A stretch of DNA of 64,000 nt from Azotimanducus chitobiosivorans (GTDB taxonomy: Bacteria > Pseudomonadota > Gammaproteobacteria > Pseudomonadales > Azotimanducaceae): assembly GCA_965200235.1 (NCBI GenBank), contig OZ241339.1:1240001-1304000 (forward strand). Direction: 5' to 3'. This document shows, piece by piece, positions 58,938-64,000 of the stretch. The position numbers and the translations under genes are program-made. Under the pieces are notes generated by a model that had not been told where the DNA came from, did no database searches, and saw only the letters and a program-made list of their open reading frames with translations. How positions within the stretch are numbered: the stretch's first letter is position 1; every line of letters starts with the position of its first letter.

Positions 58938-61535
58938 GTGCAAAGAAGACTCGCTGCCGGCAGGCGGGCCGGAAGCCTAGCCTTGCTGATTTTGGGTTTT
59001 GGCTTTGCTGTGTGGGCGAGCGCAGCGGAGACGGAGTTCGAATTCAATGTGCCGCGGCAGCCGGTTCGCAGTGCGCTCATGGAGTTTGCTGAACAGGCCG
59101 ACTTGACGCTGGTGTTCCCGGACGATGTGGTCCGTGACAAGTCCGCCAACGCCTTGACGGGGAGGCATACGCTGCAGCAGGGCGCAGACATCCTGCTTGC
59201 GGGTACCGGGTTGACCCCGATGTTCAGCGACGCAACGGTGCTGAGCATTTCAGCGCACAGGCAGTTGATGAACACGGGGAGTGCCATGAGAAGAGACAAG
59301 GGAAATGACACAGTTGCAAACAGGAATCGGCTGTTTGCCGCACTTGCAGGATTCGCGTCTGGTTTGTTTGGCGCGGAAGCCTTGGCGCAGTCGCAAGACG
59401 GCGTGCCCACTGGGCCCCTGCTTGAAGAGATCGTTGTGACGGCAAGCAAGCGCGAGGAAAGCCTGCAGGCTGTGTCCGTTTCGGTCACGGCGTTCAGCAG
59501 CGATGACATTAACGCGCTCGGGTTTGACAGCGGTCTGGACATCAGCGACCAAGTGCCCAACTTTACCGTGCAATCCCTGTTCGGGCATTCGGGCCCGCCA
59601 TTCATGAACATCCGGGGCATTTCAACCGTCGCCTTCACCGTCGTCAATGAAACAGCGGTCGGCACCTACGTCGATGATGTGTATCAGGGCAGTATTTCTG
59701 CGGTCACCGGGCAGCTATTTGACATTGAGCGTGTTGAGGTACTTCGCGGGCCGCAAGGAACACTCTTCGGCCGCAACACGACCGCTGGCCTCGTTCACTA
59801 TGTCTCGCGCAAGCCGACAGAAGAGTTTGATGGCTACGCATCGGTACAGCTAGGCGAACACAACCAAGTAATTGTTGAAGCTGCGGTGAGCAACACGCTG
59901 TCCGAAGGAATCCGCGGACGAATCGCGTACAAACAGAATCGTGACGATGGGTTCCAGAAGAACACCAACCCAGCTTTCAACAATGCGAGAGCAGGCATCA
60001 CTGACGTGCGCACGGCTCGTGCCACACTCCAGTTCGATCTCAGGGATGAATGGATGGCAGAGGTCAGCGCGCACTGGGCGGAGTCCGACTCGACAATGCA
60101 AGCATATCGCTTCGCCGGGCTTTTCGACGAGTCTACTACGGTCGGCGTTCCGTGCAGCGTCAATGACTTTCTCAATGACCGATGCTATAACGGTGCCGGA
60201 GGGAGTAACTTCAACCCGGATCCGAAGGAGACATTTTCGGTGTTTGACGGCGTTGACAACACATACGATGCACACGGCGGTTACTTGAGGTTCACAGGTG
60301 GATTGGGCTTCGCTGATTTTGTGTCGACCACCGCATATGAAACGTTCGACAGTCTATCTGTTCAGGACTACAACATCATTGAAGTGGCATCGGTTCGTCG
60401 CACCGGGCCTTTTGCTATTGAACACGAGCAGGTCACTCAGGAGTTCCGCCTTGACGGCAGCACTGACGTGTTTGACTGGCTCGCTGGCTTCTTCTACTAC
60501 AGCGACAAAAAGGCGATCGGTGTGGATTTCGTCTTTTCCCCCGATTCACCCGCTTCTCTTGGCTACAGAACCGCGACCGAAACCGATTCCTATGCTTTAT
60601 TTGGAGAAATCGACTTCGCTCTCACTGACTCCCTACGACTCATTGCCGGCGGCAGGGTCACTCAGGAAGATCGGAAGTTAACTCGATATGATGGCGGTGG
60701 CGGCGGCGAATATGAACAAATAGACGCATTCGATCTCATCGACGATGTCGACGAAACAGAGTTCACTTGGAGGGCCGCTGCTGAATATCAGTCAGTCGAT
60801 GATCATCTGTACTACGCTCAAATTTCCAAAGGCTTCAAAAGCGGCTCCTATAATTCTTCGGTAGCCCCTGGCCTTCAAGGGGTCTTAAACACCGGGCCGG
60901 CTGATTCAGAAACCGTGATCAACTATGAACTGGGCGTGAAATCTGAATGGCTGAATCGTTTGCGTCTGAACGCCGCCATCTTCTATCAGGACTTCGAAGA
61001 TATACAGCAGACGATCTCTACTGACGAGCTGAGCCAAGTGTTCAGTAACGCGGGTGAAGTCACAATTTACGGTATTGAATTGGAACTGTCGTATCTGCCG
61101 ACTGCGTGGATGGAAATCGGCTTTGGCGCTGCGACACTCGAGTCTGACATCAATTCCAATTCTGATCTTCTTGATGGCGGAGAGCTGGGTGCCCCAGATT
61201 ACAATCTCAATGCAGTTGTCCGCTTATTCCAGGACTTGGGCAATATTGGACGACTGACGTATCAGCTCGATGGTCGCTATCAGGACGATACGTTCCTGTT
61301 CCCGGACAACAATCCCTATGAGTTTCAGGAGGCTTACGGCGTTTGGAATGCGCGCTTAAGCTGGAATTCGGCTGACGACAAATACTCGATCACAGGATTT
61401 GTCGAGAATGCGGGGGATGAGGAGTATGTCACCTATGCGCTACAGTCAACACCAACAAACCTCGGCTCGTTCGGGTTTCGAACCAATGGCCTACCTCGTT
61501 TATGGGGCGTGAACTTCGCGATGACATTACAGTAG
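58938..61535 (+). CDS. TonB-dependent receptor with N-terminal STN signalling domain
   Basis: This 865-aa protein starts at GTG 58938 with a signal peptide (AGSLALLILGFGFAVWASAA). An STN domain follows (VRSALMEFAEQADLTLVF, TLQQGADILLAGTGLTPMFS). A TonB box-like EEIVVTASKR, then a plug with VEVLRGPQGTLFGRNTTAGL and a 22-strand-type barrel, come after it. The frame is open upstream to ATG 58806 inside fecR. Unusually, between STN and plug lies NRLFAALAGFASGLFGAEAL, which looks like a second signal peptide. It is preceded by ATG 59286 and GGGGAG. The STN domain and the FecI/FecR neighbours show it senses and imports its ligand. It ends NFAMTLQ rather than in an aromatic residue. Confidence 0.9.
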   Translation: MQRRLAAGRRAGSLALLILGFGFAVWASAAETEFEFNVPRQPVRSALMEFAEQADLTLVFPDDVVRDKSANALTGRHTLQQGADILLAGTGLTPMFSDATVLSISAHRQLMNTGSAMRRDKGNDTVANRNRLFAALAGFASGLFGAEALAQSQDGVPTGPLLEEIVVTASKREESLQAVSVSVTAFSSDDINALGFDSGLDISDQVPNFTVQSLFGHSGPPFMNIRGISTVAFTVVNETAVGTYVDDVYQGSISAVTGQLFDIERVEVLRGPQGTLFGRNTTAGLVHYVSRKPTEEFDGYASVQLGEHNQVIVEAAVSNTLSEGIRGRIAYKQNRDDGFQKNTNPAFNNARAGITDVRTARATLQFDLRDEWMAEVSAHWAESDSTMQAYRFAGLFDESTTVGVPCSVNDFLNDRCYNGAGGSNFNPDPKETFSVFDGVDNTYDAHGGYLRFTGGLGFADFVSTTAYETFDSLSVQDYNIIEVASVRRTGPFAIEHEQVTQEFRLDGSTDVFDWLAGFFYYSDKKAIGVDFVFSPDSPASLGYRTATETDSYALFGEIDFALTDSLRLIAGGRVTQEDRKLTRYDGGGGGEYEQIDAFDLIDDVDETEFTWRAAAEYQSVDDHLYYAQISKGFKSGSYNSSVAPGLQGVLNTGPADSETVINYELGVKSEWLNRLRLNAAIFYQDFEDIQQTISTDELSQVFSNAGEVTIYGIELELSYLPTAWMEIGFGAATLESDINSNSDLLDGGELGAPDYNLNAVVRLFQDLGNIGRLTYQLDGRYQDDTFLFPDNNPYEFQEAYGVWNARLSWNSADDKYSITGFVENAGDEEYVTYALQSTPTNLGSFGFRTNGLPRLWGVNFAMTLQ

Positions 61536-61718
61536 CCGCCCGGTGCACCTCACTCATACTTTCGCGCTTCGCGCATCCTGAAGGGCGACCTTGGTGCCGG
61601 AGCCGGCCTGGTGAGGACTTCGCCGGATAGGCGTAGAACCCGCTGGATCACGATGAAGGGTTTATAGTCACCCTATTCTCCTTTCCAAGGGTTGGCCTAG
61701 CGCAACAAACGAAGACGT

Positions 61719-63407
61719 ATGCAAGACAACCGTTCTAATACGCCCAAGTCTGACACGCCTAGGCCGATGCCGGATTTCGAGCCGACTGTGCCTGAGTTCC
61801 TGCACAGGATAAGCACGGACTACGGCGATACGGATGCGCTCGTGGATAACGGCCGGGCTATCAGCTACCGCGAACTGGAACGTCTGACCGCTGAGGTGGC
61901 ACTGCAGCTGCTGACAGCCGGTGTCAGTAAGGGAACCCGTGTTGGGTTGCTTTTTCCGAGTGATTCACAGTTTGCCGTCAATTTCCTTGCGGCCACTAGA
62001 ATTGGCGCGCTCGTGGTTCCTATCAGCACATTCAGTACATCTGCCGAATTGAGCTGGGTGCTGCGTCATGCCGATATCAATGTGCTGCTGACCCAGGACG
62101 CATACCTGAAACACAATTACATCGCATGCATAGAGCAGGCCATTCCGGACATTGCTGGAGCGGACAGGGACACCTTGTTCCTTGCGTCCCATCCCTATCT
62201 GAGGCAGATCATTGTGTACGGTGAGCAAAGTGCGTGCTGGGCGAAAGGAAGCCGGGATTTGGCTTGGAACGCACAGCAAATCCCGCATCTGGACAGGGCG
62301 GTGCTGACCGCTATTGAGAACGAAGTCAGGCCGTCAGACCAGCTCGTGCTGATCTACACCTCCGGCTCCACGTCCCGACCCAAATCGGTGATGCACTCCC
62401 ACGGCTCAATCATCAGGCATCTCCATGTGACACGCCATATGTTCTCAAGGGGACCGGGAGACCGCTACGCCAGCTCGCAGCCATGGTTCTGGATCGGCGG
62501 TCTGATTGCCGCCCTTCTCGGTTGTCTCCTCAGTGGATGTGCGCTCCACTGCGCGCGCAGTAGCGGAGCACGCAGTAGTGACATCGCTGCAAGACTACGG
62601 CAGGTCCGGGAAGAGAAGATCAATTTCATGCCCGCATGGATGCATGAAGCTGCCGTGCTGCTCGAACATCCGGAATTCAAAAACCATGACTACTCATTCG
62701 TCAAGTATGGGCTGGGCAGAGCAACAGATTCACAAGGCAACCCCATGGACCCGTCCCGGATGGTCAATGCCTTGGGCATGACCGAGACAGCGGGTGTACA
62801 TAGCTGGGAGGCCTTGCATGATCCCCTGCCGGAACATCGCAAGGGATCGTCAGGTCGCACCCGTGAAGGCATAGAACGGAAAATCGTCGATCCCGAAAGC
62901 GGAGAGGCGTTGCCGTTCGGCGAGGAGGGCGAGATCTGCGTGCGGGGTTACTCGCTGATGCAAGGCTACTACAAGCTGGAGCGTGAAGACTGTTTTGACA
63001 AGGACGGTTTCTTTCACACTGGCGATTTTGGCTACATCTGCGAGGATGGTCACCTGTACTTTACCGGCCGCAGGGACGAGGTCGTCAAGGTATCCGGGGT
63101 CAACGTATCCACAGTCGAGGTCGAACAGCAGTTGATGGCCGAAGACGATGTGCTTCACGCATATGTCATCGCCATCGGCGAAGGCGCCGCCAAGATTCTG
63201 GTCGCTGCGGTGGTGCCGGCTGCGCAGGCAACACCGGACGAAAACCGTCTCAAGCGACGATTGCGGCAGCACCTTTCGAGCTACAAGGTTCCCAAACGGA
63301 TTGTATTTTTCGAAGAGAGGGAGATCCCACTGTCCGCAGCCGCAAAAGTGATGAAAGGCAAGCTGCGGGAACAGATTGAAGCCGGTATGGATGACGGCGG
63401 CCAGTGA
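61719..63407 (+). CDS. AMP-dependent acyl-CoA synthetase/ligase
   Basis: This 562-aa enzyme activates a carboxylic acid with ATP and CoA. The phosphate-binding motif LIYTSGSTSRPKSVMHSHGS lies at about residue 210. The A5-type motif VNALGMTETAG, the A7 motif (DGFFHTGDFGYICEDGHLYF then TGRRDEVVKVSGVNVS) and the catalytic-lysine region SAAAKVMKGKLREQ near the C-terminus are all present. In the hinge motif GRRDEVVKVSG the first K/D of GRxKD is changed to R-D, which is tolerated. The substrate is unknown; the class is like medium- or aryl-acid ligases. The MFS gene overlaps its end. Confidence 0.9.
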   Translation: MQDNRSNTPKSDTPRPMPDFEPTVPEFLHRISTDYGDTDALVDNGRAISYRELERLTAEVALQLLTAGVSKGTRVGLLFPSDSQFAVNFLAATRIGALVVPISTFSTSAELSWVLRHADINVLLTQDAYLKHNYIACIEQAIPDIAGADRDTLFLASHPYLRQIIVYGEQSACWAKGSRDLAWNAQQIPHLDRAVLTAIENEVRPSDQLVLIYTSGSTSRPKSVMHSHGSIIRHLHVTRHMFSRGPGDRYASSQPWFWIGGLIAALLGCLLSGCALHCARSSGARSSDIAARLRQVREEKINFMPAWMHEAAVLLEHPEFKNHDYSFVKYGLGRATDSQGNPMDPSRMVNALGMTETAGVHSWEALHDPLPEHRKGSSGRTREGIERKIVDPESGEALPFGEEGEICVRGYSLMQGYYKLEREDCFDKDGFFHTGDFGYICEDGHLYFTGRRDEVVKVSGVNVSTVEVEQQLMAEDDVLHAYVIAIGEGAAKILVAAVVPAAQATPDENRLKRRLRQHLSSYKVPKRIVFFEEREIPLSAAAKVMKGKLREQIEAGMDDGGQ

Positions 63408-64000
63408 TTCCGTGACAGCCAATCAACCCACCTCAGGCGTCGTTGCGTCAGTCTCGGACTATCCAAAACCCGGCTACGCATGGCTCGTCGTCGCGATCCT
63501 GATGGCGGCCTATCTTCTGTCCTTTGTCGATCGGATTATCCTCACCCTGATGGTCGGTCCTATTCAGGAGGATATGGGCTTGAGCGACACGCAGATCAGC
63601 CTGCTTCATGGTGTCGCGTTTGCACTGTTCTACACGCTGCTGGGGTTTCCGCTTGGCCGTTTGGCTGATCGCTACAACCGGGTCAAGATCATTACCTGGG
63701 GTGTCATCATCTGGAGTTTCATGACGGCGCTTTGCGGTGTCGCGAAAAATTTCACCCATCTGTTCTTGGCCCGCGTCGGCGTCGGCATCGGCGAGGCTGC
63801 GCTCAGTCCTGCCGCCTATTCGCTGATCACCGACTACTTTCCTCCGGACAAGCGCTCGAAAGCACTGAGCGTCTATGTGATCGGTCCGAGCCTGGGCATC
63901 GGGGTGGCGTTCGTCTTGGGCGGCATCCTGGTGACCGCAGCGGACACGCTACCCGACTATGAACTGCCAGTGTTGGGCCGGATCTACTCTTGGCAGCTGA
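63391..64000 (+). CDS. MFS transporter, Spinster-like, N-terminal part
   Basis: The gene runs off the right edge; about 203 codons are visible. It starts at ATG 63391 (MTAASDSVTANQPTSG), overlapping the acyl-CoA ligase stop by 17 bases; GTG 63412 is an alternative. TM1 is WLVVAILMAAYLLSFVDRII, followed by GFPLGRLADRYNRVKIITWG and FLARVGVGIGEAALSPAAYS, the same motifs as in the carrier at 20.6 kb. With the ligase it probably forms an uptake-activation pair for an organic acid. It is not complete, so length and function remain open. Confidence 0.82.
   Translation, partial: MTAASDSVTANQPTSGVVASVSDYPKPGYAWLVVAILMAAYLLSFVDRIILTLMVGPIQEDMGLSDTQISLLHGVAFALFYTLLGFPLGRLADRYNRVKIITWGVIIWSFMTALCGVAKNFTHLFLARVGVGIGEAALSPAAYSLITDYFPPDKRSKALSVYVIGPSLGIGVAFVLGGILVTAADTLPDYELPVLGRIYSWQL

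Noticed and set aside
61536..61718. Possible gene or RNA between the receptor and the acyl-CoA ligase
   Set aside because: No ORF of useful length, no strong hairpin and no tRNA pattern; treated as leader and intergenic sequence.

Overview
The window looks like a chromosomal segment of a gammaproteobacterium, probably an uncultured or marine-type lineage. The evidence is a recN-bamE-rnfH-smpB block next to hrcA, plus yggX, dtd, rlmB, an RNase R-type gene, a FecI/FecR/TonB-receptor set and Spinster-like MFS carriers. The lineage is inferred from gene families and order; no rRNA gene is present.

Layout. 1-1.4 kb: start of an RND pump and its periplasmic adaptor, on the minus strand. 1.4-4.6 kb: a small accessory island with gene relics, a Fic protein, short or broken ORFs and an AAA ATPase. 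4.6-9.0 kb: hrcA, recN, bamE, rnfH, smpB and a conserved 93-aa protein. 9.1-12.3 kb: a type I secretion ABC transporter and its HlyD-type adaptor. 12.3-21.9 kb: metabolic genes, namely two glutathione transferases, a methyltransferase, a sirtuin, a PuuA-like ligase and PuuB-like oxidase split by a DUF4143-type ATPase, an LLM oxidoreductase and an MFS carrier.

22-40.2 kb: a giant minus-strand gene of about 5,500 codons. It encodes an autotransporter built of 11 fibronectin type III domains, many Calx-beta-like domains, Ig-like domains and a C-terminal beta barrel. A run of 14.6 heptanucleotide units at its 5' end makes it a strong candidate for phase variation. A gene for a small membrane-anchored coiled-coil protein sits on each side of it.

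40.2-45.2 kb: a mobile-element cluster. It holds an IS1380-like element, an IS5-like element and several non-autonomous palindromic elements joined end to end at CTAG sites. Related copies lie at 22.5 kb and 55.2-55.7 kb. 45.2-48.2 kb: a truncated oxidoreductase pseudogene, a small exported protein and a Tat-exported spermidine dehydrogenase-like flavoprotein. 48.2-55.1 kb: dtd-rlmB-rnr (minus strand), yggX, tRNA-Phe, a GT-C-like membrane protein, two exported proteins and a family 2 glycosyltransferase. 55.1-64 kb: mobile elements, a broken phosphotransferase gene, a DUF547 protein, a FecI-type sigma factor with FecR, a TonB-dependent receptor with an STN domain, an acyl-CoA ligase and the start of a second MFS carrier.

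How the genes work together. The FecI-FecR-STN-receptor set is a cell-surface signalling and uptake system whose cargo may be activated by the acyl-CoA ligase next to it. The PuuA-like, PuuB-like and spermidine dehydrogenase-like genes point to polyamine use. The most unusual part is the 22-45 kb region, which combines a phase-variable giant surface protein with a nursery of nested palindromic elements.
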